The position numbers and the translations under genes are program-made. The notes beneath the pieces are model-generated. The model was not told the DNA's origin. It searched no databases and worked only from the letters and a program-made list of their open reading frames with translations. DNA of 64,000 nucleotides from Myroides odoratus (lineage in GTDB: Bacteria > Bacteroidota > Bacteroidia > Flavobacteriales > Flavobacteriaceae), in assembly GCF_001549985.1 (NCBI RefSeq), contig NZ_LROZ01000002.1:62001-126000 (forward strand), given 5' to 3'. Position 1 is the stretch's first letter. Each line of letters begins with the position of its first letter. Positions 37,526 through 47,445 of this stretch are shown one piece after another.

Positions 37526-38821
37526 TTATCCTTGGCTATGTTTAGACTCTGAACGGCTAAAATACCAAGAAAAATAGACAACTAAAACACAACTGTAAAT
37601 TATATACGCCAAAGTATAGCCTAAAGTTGCTGCTTCAATACCGAAATGCCCAATCAAGAGGTAGGTCAATCCGTAAAAACAGCTAAAAAACAAAGTTTCA
37701 CAAAGGAGATACGGCCACAATAAGCGTTCCGTATAGAATAACAGTCCGTATATCAAGGCAGCACCTTTGATAAAATCGCCCACCAATTGCCATTGCATAA
37801 AATCAATCATAGGGCTAAAACTAGCATCCAAAACCAAGGGAATAATCCAACTTCGCGTAAAATAAACAAGTAAGAGTCCCAAAGCAAACAAGGGCAATAC
37901 TCCCGTTAGATACAACCGAATGACTTTTTTCTTCTCTTGATACTGTTGGGCTTCTGCTAATTTGGGTAAAAAATAGGTAAAAGCCAAAGTCGTAATAAAC
38001 AACATATAAATGCCTGATATTCGTTGAATCCCCTCCCAAATACCGGCGAGTTCTACTCCCGTATTGTGCATGAGTAACTTGCGCACCCACAACAAACACA
38101 ACGGACTAACCACTGCAGAAAAAAGGGCCATTACCGCATAAGAGAACAACGGTTTGATTAAGGAAAAATCAAACGGTTGCCATTTCAATTGCAGCATTTG
38201 TTTTACCCAAAAAAGGGAAACAAAAAACAGAATTACAGGGCTTAGAATCATAGCAAATAAGGCTCCACTTACCCCTTGGGTATACACGAGGTAAAAAGTT
38301 AAAAGCAATCCCGATATATTGCCTATGATATTGAGGTAAATAACTTTTTTAAATTGGGCTAATCCTGTCAAGAAGGCAATCCAAATTCCATTTAAAACTT
38401 GTAAAGGAAAAACAAAGGCCAAGCAGATAAATAACTTAGGCATAGAAAAAGCACCTGCAAAGAGATACTGATCGATTTGTTCTCGCCCCAAAAACAACCC
38501 CACGGAAACAACCAATAAAATACCAAGCATAAAGCGCAGCAAAGTGGTAACAAATTGTTCAATTCGCTGCTTATCCTCTCGATGTGAAGCTACATATTGC
38601 ACGATACCATTGGCCAATCCAAACGAAGTAAAAGCTTCTAAAGAGGCTAGCATATTGCGAAAATTTCCCATATACGCCATCCCTGAAGCCCCTACAAACA
38701 AAGCGAGTATCTTAGCAGAAAACAAAGCCGTAACAAGTCGCACAACGATTCCCATTGTATTCAATAAGGTAACCGCAGTAAATTCACTCTTCTTTATCTT
38801 TTGCCAAACTGCTCTACTCAT
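37526..38821 (-). CDS. Wzx/WzxE-like polysaccharide flippase
   Basis: The 431-residue product is an integral membrane protein with about 12-14 hydrophobic helices, for example 'LLNTMGIVVRLVTALFSAKILALFVG', 'LLTFYLVYTQGVSGALFAMILSPVILFFVSLFW', and 'ALGLLLVYFTRSWIIPLVL'. The N-terminal 'FVGASGMAYMGNFRNMLASLEAFTSFGLANGIVQYVASHRED' resembles WzxE/O-antigen translocases that flip lipid-linked oligosaccharides. It lies between the ketoisomerase and aminotransferase genes, with 0-1 base gaps, so the three are one operon. Oligosaccharide identity unknown. Confidence 0.85.
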   Translation of the reverse strand: MSRAVWQKIKKSEFTAVTLLNTMGIVVRLVTALFSAKILALFVGASGMAYMGNFRNMLASLEAFTSFGLANGIVQYVASHREDKQRIEQFVTTLLRFMLGILLVVSVGLFLGREQIDQYLFAGAFSMPKLFICLAFVFPLQVLNGIWIAFLTGLAQFKKVIYLNIIGNISGLLLTFYLVYTQGVSGALFAMILSPVILFFVSLFWVKQMLQLKWQPFDFSLIKPLFSYAVMALFSAVVSPLCLLWVRKLLMHNTGVELAGIWEGIQRISGIYMLFITTLAFTYFLPKLAEAQQYQEKKKVIRLYLTGVLPLFALGLLLVYFTRSWIIPLVLDASFSPMIDFMQWQLVGDFIKGAALIYGLLFYTERLLWPYLLCETLFFSCFYGLTYLLIGHFGIEAATLGYTLAYIIYSCVLVVYFSWYFSRSESKHSQG

Positions 38822-39918
38822 TAATATGCGTTTATTGCTTGTATTACTTGTGTGATTTCTTCTTCTGTCATAATGGGTGAGATTGGAATACTCACGACTT
38901 CTTGATGAATTAATTCTGTTACTGGCAGTTGCAAATAGCTAAATTCCAACAGCGCAGGTTGCTGATGGGGTGGAATTGGATAATGAATTAACGTTTGAAT
39001 GCCTTTCTCCAATAGATAACGTTGAAAATGTTCTCGTTCTGCTACACGAACAACAAAAAGATGGAAATTATGTGCTGCCTCAGACGAAAGGTGAGGCAAA
39101 ATAATTTTCACATTTTTAATCTCGCGCATATAGCGATAGGCTACTTTCAATCGCTTTTGATTGTCTGTATCCAAATTCGGCAGCTTCAAATTGAGGATCG
39201 CAGCCTGAATCTCATCCAAACGCGAATTATATCCCTTGTACTTATTTTGGTATTTGATATGTGAACCGTAATTACGAGTGGCACGAAGAACTTCTACCAA
39301 ATCCAAATGGTTGGTTGTAATCGCTCCTCCGTCCCCTAAGCAGCCCAAATTCTTACTTGGATAAAAACTAAAAGCTGCGGCATCACCAAAAGCACCTGCT
39401 TTGCATCCTTTTAATGTAGTACCATGAGCTTGTGCAGCATCTTCAATCAGGAGTAATCCCCTATCATGACAATAGTGTTTGATTTTGTCCATTTCATAGA
39501 CTTGTCCATACAAATGAACAACCAGTACGGCTTTGGTAGAGGAAGTCATGGAATAAGTAATTCCATTAACATCTAGGGTATAACTATCTAAATTAGGTTC
39601 GACAAATACAGGGTTGAGTCCACAATCCAACAAGGCCAAAATAGTAGCGATATAGGTATTCGCAGGAACTAAAACATCGTCTCCTATACTTAGCTTGCCC
39701 AATTTGATGTAACCATCAAATATTAACTTCAAGGCATCTAACCCATTACCTACCCCCACACAGAAGGAGGTTCCGCAATAGGCTGCAAAATGCTCTTCAA
39801 AGGTAACAACCTCTTGTCCAAGTATGTATATCCCATCGTGAAACAGTTGTTTCATACGCTGTAGATAAGCTTCTTCGTAAGGTGCATTGATTTTTTGTAC
39901 GTCTAAAAATGCGATCAT
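38821..39918 (-). CDS. DegT/DnrJ/EryC1/StrS sugar aminotransferase (FdtB-like)
   Basis: This 365-residue PLP enzyme adds an amino group to a keto-sugar nucleotide. Features: '[19 protein letters not shown]', '[27 protein letters not shown]', '[45 protein letters not shown]' with the PLP lysine in 'SFYPSKNLG', and '[13 protein letters not shown]'. With the ketoisomerase it fits the Fuc3N/Qui3N route. It heads the three-gene operon. Confidence 0.93.
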   Translation of the reverse strand: MIAFLDVQKINAPYEEAYLQRMKQLFHDGIYILGQEVVTFEEHFAAYCGTSFCVGVGNGLDALKLIFDGYIKLGKLSIGDDVLVPANTYIATILALLDCGLNPVFVEPNLDSYTLDVNGITYSMTSSTKAVLVVHLYGQVYEMDKIKHYCHDRGLLLIEDAAQAHGTTLKGCKAGAFGDAAAFSFYPSKNLGCLGDGGAITTNHLDLVEVLRATRNYGSHIKYQNKYKGYNSRLDEIQAAILNLKLPNLDTDNQKRLKVAYRYMREIKNVKIILPHLSSEAAHNFHLFVVRVAEREHFQRYLLEKGIQTLIHYPIPPHQQPALLEFSYLQLPVTELIHQEVVSIPISPIMTEEEITQVIQAINAY

Positions 39919-39959
39919 GGGTATAGAGCAGTATGAGTTAATTTATCTTCTAAATATAC

Positions 39960-40245
39960 AGTAAAATTTGGTACGGTGAACGTTGGGGAGGTGAGAAGTC
40001 AAGAGAAGGTAAGGTGGTGAGGCGGTGAGAAGGTAAGGTGGTGAAATCGAAACGGAGTGAAGATTCATCGAACACCAAAACAAATATAAAAGAGGTGAGA
40101 TAGTTGGTAAGGTGGTGAGAGGGTGAGGCGGTGTGGTTTGCTCTTCGTAGTGAGAAGTGAAGCGCAACTCTCATCGTCTCATCGTCTCATCGTCTCATCG
40201 CCTCACCGCCCTACAAAGAACAAACCTCACAAAAAAGCTTCCGCC
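39960..40245. repeat. Composite repeat region (R6)
   Basis: Minus-strand orientation: GGTGAG words, a copy of the GGTGTTCGATGAATC unit (about 40043-40101), GGTGAG words, an ordinary piece (CTCTTCGTAGTGAGAAGTGAAG), then CTCATCGT words four times and CAAACCTCACAAA. It separates the aminotransferase start region from the rplT terminator. No gene is present. Confidence 0.86.
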
Positions 40246-40256
40246 AAACTGTAAAC

Positions 40257-40287
40257 AAAAAAGCCCTACTCAAGAGTAGGGCTTTTT
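40257..40287. terminator. Terminator of the thrS-rplT operon (bidirectional)
   Basis: AAAAGCCCTACTC pairs with GAGTAGGGCTTTT around a two-base loop with T and A runs on both sides. It lies 41 bases after the rplT stop. Confidence 0.88.
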
Positions 40288-40327
40288 ACTATATTAAGTA
40301 AGAATAATCTGATTTGACAAACGTTTC

Positions 40328-40672
40328 TTATTTTACTTTATTAACGATAGCTGCAAAAGCTTCAGGGTGATTTGTAGCTAAATCTGCAAGAACTTTACGG
40401 TTCAATTCGATGTTATTAGCTTTCAATTTACCGATGAATACAGAATAGCTTAATCCGTGTAATCTTGCACCAGCGTTGATACGCATAATCCAAAGAGAAC
40501 GGAAGTTTCTTTTCTTTTGTTTTCTATCACGGTAAGCATAAAGCATTGCTTTTTCTACCGCGTTTTTAGCTACTGTCCAAACGTTTTTACGTCTTCCAAA
40601 GTAACCTTTGGCTTGCTTCAAAATTCTTTTTCTTCTTGCTCTTGAAGCTACTGAGTTTACTGATCTTGCCAT
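40328..40672 (-). CDS. rplT: 50S ribosomal protein L20
   Basis: The 114-residue protein binds 23S rRNA early in 50S assembly. It is the standard L20 sequence: '[50 protein letters not shown]', '[28 protein letters not shown]'. It is the last gene of thrS-infC-rpmI-rplT. In other bacteria L20 represses its own operon; the 114-base gap before it has an imperfect hairpin-forming pair (AGTGGGCG and CGCCACT), which is weak support for such control here. Confidence 0.97.
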   Translation of the reverse strand: MARSVNSVASRARRKRILKQAKGYFGRRKNVWTVAKNAVEKAMLYAYRDRKQKKRNFRSLWIMRINAGARLHGLSYSVFIGKLKANNIELNRKVLADLATNHPEAFAAIVNKVK

Positions 40673-40786
40673 TTCTTTACAAGTGTTTTTTGTAGTGGGC
40701 GACTTTTACAAGTTCTTCTAAATTACTAAGCGCCACTCCAGGGTTATTAAATAAATTTAACCGAATCCAGTTCTAGTTTCCTAGAA

Positions 40787-40984
40787 TTAGATTAATCTTA
40801 ATTGATCTTTGATGCTGTGCTCATCTGCTTTAGATACTAAAGTAGAGTGAGTTAAAGCTAATTTACGCTTTTTAGATTTTTTAGTCAAAATGTGACTTTT
40901 GAAAGCGTGTTTTCTTTTGATTCTTCCAGTACCTGTTAGCTTGAAACGCTTCTTAGCACTAGATTTAGTTTTCATTTTAGGCAT
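40787..40984 (-). CDS. rpmI: 50S ribosomal protein L35
   Basis: A 65-residue basic ribosomal protein: '[46 protein letters not shown]'. The family start and the 'SAKKRF' and 'KSHILTKK' motifs are intact. It lies between infC and rplT in the conserved order. Confidence 0.96.
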   Translation of the reverse strand: MPKMKTKSSAKKRFKLTGTGRIKRKHAFKSHILTKKSKKRKLALTHSTLVSKADEHSIKDQLRLI

Positions 40985-41046
40985 TTTGTTCCTAGGTATT
41001 ATGATTATCTTACTTAATTCTATTTTTTATTCTTTCAGGGAAAGAA

Positions 41047-41604
41047 TTATTTTGTCTTCTTTTTAGGAGCGATAAACATAGTCATACGTTTTCCTTCCAA
41101 TACAGGCATAGACTCTACTTTTCCGAATTCTTCTAAATCCTGCGCTAATCTCAATAATAAAATTTGTCCTTGATCCTTGTAGATGATAGAACGACCTTTA
41201 AAGAATACGAATGCTTTTAATTTAGCTCCTTCTTTTAAGAACTTTTCTGCATTCTTTTTCTTAAACTCATAGTCATGCTCATCAGTTTGCGGACCAAAAC
41301 GAATTTCCTTAACGGTAATTTGCGTTGATTTAGCTTTCAACATTTTCTCGCGCTTCTTTTGCTCGTAAAGGAATTTTTTATAATCAATTACTTTACAAAC
41401 GGGCGGTTCTGCATTGGGAGAAATCTCCACTAAATCTAATTCTTGCTCTTCAGCTAAACGCAAAGCGTCTGCTAGTTTATATACACCCGTTTCGACATTG
41501 TCTCCGACAAGTCGAACTTCAGGAACACGGATTGCGTTGTTTACTCGGTGCAAATCCTTCTTCTCTTCGCGAGGTCTAAATCCCCCTCTTTGTCTTACTG
41601 CTAT
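41047..41604 (-). CDS. infC: Translation initiation factor IF-3 with non-AUG start
   Basis: IF-3 keeps ribosomal subunits apart and checks the start codon. The body is standard: '[60 protein letters not shown]' and '[23 protein letters not shown]'. Starting at the first in-frame TTG (41553) would drop the family N-terminal region '[16 protein letters not shown]', which is encoded upstream with no in-frame ATG before the stop codon. The frame opens at ATT (41616), and ATA at 41604 (IAVRQRGG) aligns with the usual start. I place the start at 41604. Rare start codons allow IF-3 to repress its own synthesis. Confidence 0.9.
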   Translation of the reverse strand: MAVRQRGGFRPREEKKDLHRVNNAIRVPEVRLVGDNVETGVYKLADALRLAEEQELDLVEISPNAEPPVCKVIDYKKFLYEQKKREKMLKAKSTQITVKEIRFGPQTDEHDYEFKKKNAEKFLKEGAKLKAFVFFKGRSIIYKDQGQILLLRLAQDLEEFGKVESMPVLEGKRMTMFIAPKKKTK

Positions 41605-41655
41605 GGCTTTAAAAATTTAAATGCTTGGTTCTACAAGCGTTATACATCATTTGTT

Positions 41656-43608
41656 TTATTCTCCAAATTGTTTCATTGACGAACTCACTTCTTTTTGAAC
41701 GAAAGCAACAAATTCTTCAATCTTCATCGTTTGATTTGATTTTCCAGCATCTCCGTGTTTACGCACAGAAATCGTACCGTTTTTCTCTTCCTCTTCTCCT
41801 ACAATCAGCATATAAGGGAATTTTTGTACTTCTGCTTCACGAATTTTCTTACCAATCGTCTCATTTCTATTATCAACGACCGCGCGAATTTCGTCATTTT
41901 CTAGCAAATCTAAAACTTTTTTCGCATATTTTTCATACTTCTCACTCAAAGACAGTATAATAGCTTGCTCTGGCATCAACCAAAGTGGGAAATTCCCTCC
42001 TGTATGCTCCAACAAGATTGCGATAAAACGCTCCATCGATCCAAAAGGTGCTCTGTGAATCATCACAGGTCTATGCAACTCATTATCAGATCCTTTGTAT
42101 GTCAATTCGAAACGCTCTGGTAAATTGTAATCAACTTGGATTGTTCCTAACTGCCAGCTTCTTCCTAAAGCATCCTTTACCATGAAGTCCAATTTTGGAC
42201 CGTAGAAAGCAGCTTCACCACTCTCAATCACGTAATTTAATCCTTTATCTTTTGCTGCGTTAATAATAGCTTGCTCTGCTTTTTCCCAATTCTCTACAGA
42301 TCCGATATACTTATCCGGATTACTTAAATCGCGAACCGATACTTGAGCGGTAAAGTTTTCAAATCCTAATGATCCAAAAACATAAAGCACTAAGTCAATT
42401 ACTTTTTTGAATTCCTCATCCAATTGGTCTGGTGTACAGAAAATATGCGCATCATCTTGAGTAAATCCACGTACACGTGTTAATCCGTGTAGTTCTCCAG
42501 ATTGCTCATAACGGTAAACCGTTCCAAACTCAGCAAAACGCTTTGGTAAATCTTTATATGACCAAGGTCTTGCGTTGTAAATTTCACAGTGATGTGGACA
42601 GTTCATTGGTTTTAATAAGAACTCCTCCCCTTCTACTGGTGTATGAATTGGTTGGAAACTATCTGCTCCATATTTCGCATAGTGACCTGAAGTAACATAC
42701 AATTCTTTTTGTCCGATATGTGGTGTTACGACTTGTTCATATCCTGCTTTTTTCTGTGCTTTACGCAAGAAATATTCCAATCGATCTCTTAAAGCAGCTC
42801 CTTTAGGCAACCATAAAGGCAACCCTTGTCCTACTTTTTGAGAGAACGTAAATAACTCTAATTCTTTTCCTAACTTACGGTGATCGCGTTTTTTTGCTTC
42901 TTCTAATAAAGCTAAATAATCCGTTAGATCTTTTTGTTTAGGGAATGAAATACCATATACGCGAGTTAGCTGTTTGTTTTTCTCATCTCCTCTCCAGTAT
43001 GCACCAGCAATAGATAAGATTTTAAACGCTTTGATAATTCCTGTATTTGGAATGTGTCCACCGCGACATAAGTCAGTGAATGTATCGTGATCACAGAATG
43101 TAATTGTACCATCTGCTAAGTTCTCGATTAATTCAACTTTATATGGGTTTTCTTCTTTTTTATACATAGCTAATGCCTCTGCTTTAGAAGCTGAACGCAT
43201 CGTAAACTCGTGTTTCCCTCTAGCTATTTCTAAAAATTTATCTTCAATTCTCTTAAAATCAGCATCCGTTACTTTGTGATCCATAAAATCAACGTCATAG
43301 TAGAAACCATTTTCGATTGCTGGACCAATGGTTAACTTAATGCCTGGGAATAACTCTAATAACGCTTGCGCCATTACGTGAGAAGAAGAATGCCAAAATG
43401 CCTTTTTCCCTTCTGCATCATTCCATGAATATAAAACTAAACTACCGTCCGTCGTCAAAGCAGTGGTGGTTTCGATGGTGGTACCATTGAAGTTGGCAGA
43501 AATAATATTTCTTGCTAAACCTTCACTTATACTTTTAGCAACATCGAAAGGAGTTACCCCTGAGGCAAACTCTTTCACTGATCCGTCTGGTAATGTAATT
43601 TTTATCAT
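41656..43608 (-). CDS. thrS: Threonyl-tRNA synthetase
   Basis: This 650-residue class II synthetase charges tRNA-Thr. Domains in order: TGS ('[26 protein letters not shown]'), editing domain ('[13 protein letters not shown]' with HxxxH), class II core motifs ('[23 protein letters not shown]', '[23 protein letters not shown]', '[35 protein letters not shown]'), and anticodon-binding domain. The frame opens at 43662, but the start is set at MIKITLPDG, 24 bases after a consensus -7 box. It begins the operon. Confidence 0.97.
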   Translation of the reverse strand: MIKITLPDGSVKEFASGVTPFDVAKSISEGLARNIISANFNGTTIETTTALTTDGSLVLYSWNDAEGKKAFWHSSSHVMAQALLELFPGIKLTIGPAIENGFYYDVDFMDHKVTDADFKRIEDKFLEIARGKHEFTMRSASKAEALAMYKKEENPYKVELIENLADGTITFCDHDTFTDLCRGGHIPNTGIIKAFKILSIAGAYWRGDEKNKQLTRVYGISFPKQKDLTDYLALLEEAKKRDHRKLGKELELFTFSQKVGQGLPLWLPKGAALRDRLEYFLRKAQKKAGYEQVVTPHIGQKELYVTSGHYAKYGADSFQPIHTPVEGEEFLLKPMNCPHHCEIYNARPWSYKDLPKRFAEFGTVYRYEQSGELHGLTRVRGFTQDDAHIFCTPDQLDEEFKKVIDLVLYVFGSLGFENFTAQVSVRDLSNPDKYIGSVENWEKAEQAIINAAKDKGLNYVIESGEAAFYGPKLDFMVKDALGRSWQLGTIQVDYNLPERFELTYKGSDNELHRPVMIHRAPFGSMERFIAILLEHTGGNFPLWLMPEQAIILSLSEKYEKYAKKVLDLLENDEIRAVVDNRNETIGKKIREAEVQKFPYMLIVGEEEEKNGTISVRKHGDAGKSNQTMKIEEFVAFVQKEVSSSMKQFGE

Positions 43609-43631
43609 AATTATTTTTAAAAAATGAGTTG

Positions 43632-43662
43632 CAAAGATACAGGTTTTAGCGAATAATAACAA
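43632..43662 (-). promoter_or_regulatory. Promoter of thrS
   Basis: Reading the minus strand: TTG (43662-43660), 20 bases, then TATCTTTG (43639-43632). Both match the Bacteroidetes consensus exactly and support the start at 43608. Confidence 0.75.
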
Positions 43663-43713
43663 TACATTTTATTCGCTTTCCACGCTTTTCTGCTGAAATA
43701 AGTTCTTGAAGGC

Positions 43714-44088
43714 TTACTTCGTTTTCAAACCCTTGTTTTTTTCCATCTGTTGAATGATTTCTTGGCGGTAGGTATTCCCCCAATTGGCTAGGGATTGAAT
43801 CACGGGAGTCAGGGTAATTCCGAAGGGAGAAATCTCATATTCTACCGCAACAATTGCCCCGTCAATCTCCGTTCGATGAATCAACTGATTGAGTTCTAAA
43901 TCTCGTAATTCTTTGCTGAGTACTTTGGCTGATATATCACCTAAAGCCCGTTGAAGTTCCATGAAACGCAATTTATCATGCAGCAATAAAGTCCCCAGTA
44001 TATGTAACTTCCATTTTCCACTTAAGATAGACATGCTATCTTTGATTCCTCTTACATTAGTTTTACAGTGTGCTCGTTGTTCCTCCAT
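43714..44088 (-). CDS. HxlR-family transcriptional regulator
   Basis: The 124-residue winged-helix protein has 'GIKDSMSILSGKWKLHILGTLLLHDKLRFMELQRALGDISAKVLSKELRDLELNQLIHRTEI', with 'VEYEISPFGITLTPVIQSLANWG' following, as in HxlR proteins. A Cys in 'HCKTNVRG' lies where the redox-sensing cysteine of HypR/YodB relatives is found. The open frame extends to 44271 but that part translates repeat DNA, so the ATG at 44088 is chosen. It is divergent from the DoxX-like gene at 45138, about 1 kb of repeats apart; DoxX-like control is plausible. Confidence 0.9.
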   Translation of the reverse strand: MEEQRAHCKTNVRGIKDSMSILSGKWKLHILGTLLLHDKLRFMELQRALGDISAKVLSKELRDLELNQLIHRTEIDGAIVAVEYEISPFGITLTPVIQSLANWGNTYRQEIIQQMEKNKGLKTK

Positions 44089-44119
44089 GGTTGTACGCAA
44101 TTGTGCTAAACGTAAAGAT

Positions 44120-45058
44120 ACGAAATTTTTGTGAGGTTTGTTTTTTGTGAGGCGGTGAGAGGGTGAGGTTTGTTTTTTTGCTTTTTTGCTTTTTTGCGAA
44201 TCGTCTTTAATCAACAAACCTAAAACTTCACAAAAAACAAAAAAGTAACCTAGCAGACAATACAAAACCAATTTATTTAAAAGCGTAAATCACTTTTACA
44301 AAAGACAATTTAACCCCAACGCAAGTCAAATAAAGGGAGTGTGAGGTTTGTGCTTTGTGAGGTTTGTGCTTTGTGAGGTTTGTGCTTTGTGAGGCGGTGA
44401 GAGGGTGAGATGGTGAGATTTGTTTTTTTGCTTTTTTGCTTTTTTGCGAATCGTCTTTAATTGATAACCCCTACAACTTCACAAAAAACAAAAAAGCGAC
44501 CTAACAGATAATACAAAACCAATTTACTTAAAAGCAAAAAACATCTTTACAAAAGACAATTTAACCCCAACGCAAGTCAAATAAAGAGCGTCAAATGTTT
44601 GAAAAGGCTGTAAAAATAAAAGGTGTTTGAGCGTAGCGAGTTCTTTTATTTTCAGACTTAAAAACTAATTTGACCTTTATTTGGGTTAGTTGAAGGGTTT
44701 TTTGTTTCTTTTTTACCCTTTAAAAAAGAAAGGGGTGTATTTGTGAGGTTTCTTTTTTTGCTTTTTTGCGAGAGGTTTTTTTGCGAATCGTCTTTAATCG
44801 ATAAAGCTACAACTTCACAAAAAACAAAAAAGCAACCTAGCAGATAATAGAAAACCAATTTATTTAAAAGCGTAAATCACTTTTACAAAAGACCATTTAA
44901 CCTCAACGCAAGTCAAATAAAGAGTGTCAAATGTTTGAAAAGGCTGTAAAAATCAAAGGGGTTGTGAGGTTTGCTCATCGCCTCATCGCCTCATCACCTC
45001 ACCACCTCACCCTCTCACCTCCTCACCGCCTCACCGCCTCACCCAATTACCTACTGGT
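44120..45058. repeat. Composite repeat region (R7) with three copies of a 165-bp unit
   Basis: Three imperfect copies (about 44191-44338, 44441-44620, 44778-44965) share TTTTTGCGAATCGTCTTTAA, ACTTCACAAAAAACAAAAAA, AAAACCAATTTA, TTTACAAAAGAC and CAACGCAAGTCAAATAAAG; the last two extend to AAATGTTTGAAAAGGCTG. Between copies are TTTGTGAGG words, including a 16-bp unit (TGAGGTTTGTGCTTTG) exactly three times at 44342-44389. The end is a CTCATCGC/CTCACC array (44974-45047). No gene is called. This 1-kb stretch separates two divergent genes. Confidence 0.87.
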
Positions 45059-45107
45059 AACCACTTACCTTTTAGTTACTCCCCCCGTTTCTTCGCTACA
45101 ATCGCCC

Positions 45108-45115
45108 TAACTTTG
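45108..45115 (+). promoter_or_regulatory. -7 box of the DoxX-like gene
   Basis: TAACTTTG matches TAnnTTTG exactly, 22 bases before the ATG at 45138. Confidence 0.5.
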
Positions 45116-45137
45116 TATTACGAATCAAAAAACAAAC

Positions 45138-45500
45138 ATGATGAATAAAAAATTAATCTATTGGATATCAACTGGTTTATTTAGTGCTTTTATGTTATTT
45201 AGTGCTTATAGCTATTTTACAGACCCTACCTTTAAAGATGCATTTGCTTATTTAGGTTATCCCGATTATTTCCGCATTGAATTGGCAATGGCTAAAATAC
45301 TAGGTGTACTTGCTATACTCCTACCATTTATCCCCCGTACGCTCAAAGGATTTGCTTATGCTGGGTTTACCATTAATATTATCGGTGCTGCCATTGCTCA
45401 TTTAGCCATTGGTGAAGGAATTAGTTCCTTAACAATGATTGTTATTGCTCTGGCTCTATTAGGTACCTCTTATTTTTCACAAGCCAAGCAAGTAGCATAA
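45138..45500 (+). CDS. DoxX-like membrane protein
   Basis: This 120-residue protein has four hydrophobic segments: 'LIYWISTGLFSAFMLFSAYSYF', 'LAMAKILGVLAILLPFI', 'TLKGFAYAGFTINIIGAAIAHLAIG', and 'LTMIVIALALLGTSYF'. The layout matches the DoxX-like family, whose members are small inner-membrane proteins of uncertain redox function. It is divergent from an HxlR regulator, a common pairing. The start may be at 45138 or 45141 (ATGATG). Confidence 0.85.
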   Translation: MMNKKLIYWISTGLFSAFMLFSAYSYFTDPTFKDAFAYLGYPDYFRIELAMAKILGVLAILLPFIPRTLKGFAYAGFTINIIGAAIAHLAIGEGISSLTMIVIALALLGTSYFSQAKQVA

Positions 45501-45657
45501 GCAACTTTAGGTAAATTCCCTTAGATAAGCGTATCTAAATTCTCCTCTTCACTAAGGTTTACCATCGAAAAACAAAGTATTCTTTGCATAAGGTTTCAAA
45601 AATTATAACAAAAAGTGTACTTTCGCACTGTATTTTACAACGCAACACACACATCTT

Positions 45658-46680
45658 ATGTACAAGAGTATATTTAAACCGCTTGCCTTTTCTATGGATC
45701 CAGAAAAAGCACATCACTTTACCTTTAATTCGTTGAAATTCATCAACAAAATCCCAGGTGTATCAGCGATTATTCGCTCTACTTTTCAAGTGAATGACCC
45801 CCGATTGGAACGCGAGGTATTTGGATTAAAATTCAAAAATCCCGTTGGACTAGCAGCCGGTTTAGATAAAGATGCAAAATTATATCAGGAGTTAGAGCAT
45901 TTTGGTTTTGGTTTTATTGAAATTGGAACCATTACCCCTAAACCTCAAGATGGAAATCCCAAAAAGCGTATGTTTCGCTTAGTGGAAGATCATGCCTTAA
46001 TTAACCGCATGGGATTCAACAATGGAGGAATTGATCAAGCTATTGAGCGTTTAAAGAAAAACAAAGGCACTTTGATTGGTGGAAATATTGGTAAAAACAA
46101 AATAACACCAAACGAACAAGCCATTGACGATTACGAAATTTGCTTTGATGCTCTTTTCCCTTATGTGGATTATTTTGTCGTGAATGTAAGTTCACCCAAC
46201 ACACCCAATTTACGTGCTCTACAAGATAAAGAACCCTTAACCGCTTTATTGAATGCGCTGCAAACCAAAAACAACGGCAAACCAAAAAGCAAACCGATTC
46301 TTTTAAAAATCGCACCCGATTTAACAGATAGTCAGTTACTAGACATCATTGACATTGTTGCTGAAACAAAAATTGCAGGAGTTATTGCTACGAATACAAC
46401 CATTAGCCGTGAAGGATTACAATCAGAGAAGAAAGTAGAAATTGGCGGATTAAGTGGTAAGCCTTTAACCCAACGCAGCACAGAAGTTATTCGCTTCTTA
46501 GCAGATAAGAGTAACCGCGCCTTCCCTATCATTGGCGTTGGCGGAATTCACTCTCCTGCAGATGCGATAGAGAAGCTAGAAGCTGGCGCTTCTTTAATCC
46601 AATTATACACTGGATTTATTTATGAAGGTCCCGCTTTGATTAAGGCCATCAACAAGAAAATACTAGAACAATATAAGTAA
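45658..46680 (+). CDS. pyrD: Dihydroorotate dehydrogenase (quinone)
   Basis: The 340-residue class 2 enzyme oxidises dihydroorotate to orotate in pyrimidine synthesis, passing electrons to quinone at the membrane. It has an N-terminal helix for quinone access ('[23 protein letters not shown]'), '[15 protein letters not shown]', '[39 protein letters not shown]', the catalytic Ser in '[18 protein letters not shown]', and '[35 protein letters not shown]'. A terminator follows at once. Confidence 0.96.
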   Translation: MYKSIFKPLAFSMDPEKAHHFTFNSLKFINKIPGVSAIIRSTFQVNDPRLEREVFGLKFKNPVGLAAGLDKDAKLYQELEHFGFGFIEIGTITPKPQDGNPKKRMFRLVEDHALINRMGFNNGGIDQAIERLKKNKGTLIGGNIGKNKITPNEQAIDDYEICFDALFPYVDYFVVNVSSPNTPNLRALQDKEPLTALLNALQTKNNGKPKSKPILLKIAPDLTDSQLLDIIDIVAETKIAGVIATNTTISREGLQSEKKVEIGGLSGKPLTQRSTEVIRFLADKSNRAFPIIGVGGIHSPADAIEKLEAGASLIQLYTGFIYEGPALIKAINKKILEQYK

Positions 46681-46681
46681 T

Positions 46682-46709
46682 AAAAAAACCGCTGCATAGC
46701 GGTTTTTTT
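46682..46709 (+). terminator. Terminator of pyrD
   Basis: AAAAAACCGCT pairs with AGCGGTTTTTT around GCAT, starting two bases after the stop codon. Confidence 0.92.
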
Positions 46710-46756
46710 GTTTGTATATCTAAAAAATATCCTTCATTTCTATTCTTTATAAAATA

Positions 46757-47059
46757 CTATTCTTTCAGAGCAGTCTTTATATCCATTCGTTCATGTAAAA
46801 AACGGATAATTACAACCTGCTTATTTTCTATTATTTGATAAAACACAAGGTGTTTACCCACCGAAAAAACGAACAAATCTTCGGCAATTTCACTATATTT
46901 TCTTCCGAGTTTAGGCTCATTAGCAACATCTTTACAAGCGTTAAGCAAGCGCTCATAATAACTATTTGCTTGTTTTTCAGACCAAGAATCATAGGTATAA
47001 GCCCATATTTCACTAAGGTCATCAACAGCTTTACGCGTCAAAACATAATTAACCTTCAT
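46757..47059 (-). CDS. ParE/RelE-family toxin
   Basis: The 100-residue protein matches ParE-type toxins: 'NYVLTRKAVDDLSEIWAYTYDSWSEKQANSYYERLLNACKDVANEPKLGRKYSEIAEDLFVFSVGKHLVFYQI' and 'VVIIRFLHERMDI', the usual C-terminal 'RILHxRMD' motif. ParE toxins inhibit gyrase. The frame is open to 47110, but the ATG at 47059 (MKVNYVL) is the family start and overlaps the antitoxin stop by 11 bases. With the upstream ParD-like gene it forms a type II toxin-antitoxin pair. Confidence 0.9.
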   Translation of the reverse strand: MKVNYVLTRKAVDDLSEIWAYTYDSWSEKQANSYYERLLNACKDVANEPKLGRKYSEIAEDLFVFSVGKHLVFYQIIENKQVVIIRFLHERMDIKTALKE

Positions 47060-47297
47060 TTTTCTTATTTTCCAGTAAAGATTGTAGATGCTTTTTGGGA
47101 TCAAAATCATTTGCTATCCCACTATCCACCCCCTCCTGAATTGCTTTTTTTAGCATTTGAACTTTATCTTCTTTTTCAAGCAATCGAAGGCCTGCGCGAA
47201 TTACTTCACTAACATTTTTATATCGTCCTTCTGTAATTTTTGCTTCTACAAAATCTTCAAAATAATCTCCTAATGATATAGATGTATTGCGTCCCAT
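47049..47297 (-). CDS. ParD-family antitoxin
   Basis: This 82-residue protein has the ribbon-helix-helix N-terminus 'TSISLGDYFEDFVEAKITEGRYKNVSEVIRAGLRLLEKEDKVQML' and a flexible tail that would wrap the toxin. ParD binds ParE and represses its own promoter. It starts 17 bases from the candidate operator region and is divergent from the Xre/RES module. Confidence 0.9.
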   Translation of the reverse strand: MGRNTSISLGDYFEDFVEAKITEGRYKNVSEVIRAGLRLLEKEDKVQMLKKAIQEGVDSGIANDFDPKKHLQSLLENKKNEG

Positions 47298-47313
47298 AGC
47301 TTTATCTTTTTCT

Positions 47314-47335
47314 CAAAGTTACCAAATTTTGGTAA
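47314..47335. promoter_or_regulatory. ParDE promoter with an overlapping operator
   Basis: Minus-strand TAACTTTG (47314-47321) is a consensus -7 box. TTACCAAATTTTGGTAA (47319-47335) is an exact 8-bp inverted repeat around one base, overlapping that box. This is the expected arrangement for repression by the ParD ribbon-helix-helix. Confidence 0.65.
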
Positions 47336-47400
47336 AACTAAATAGACTATTTTTATCTATCCTCAAATCAAAATAAAAATTAGGATAACCCATACAAAAA

Positions 47401-47436
47401 TTGTAATTTTACGCATACCCTATTGTAAAAATACAA
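47401..47436. promoter_or_regulatory. Inverted repeat upstream of the Xre/RES operon, candidate operator
   Basis: TTGTAATTTTAC (47401-47412) and GTAAAAATACAA (47425-47436) are inverted copies matching at 11 of 12 positions, with a 12-base spacer. They end 9 bases before the antitoxin ATG, as expected for autoregulation. Confidence 0.6.
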
Positions 47437-47445
47437 TTACCTGAT

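Noticed and set aside
41047..41553. IF-3 starting at the TTG at 41553
   Set aside because: This would remove conserved N-terminal residues encoded in frame upstream without a stop codon.
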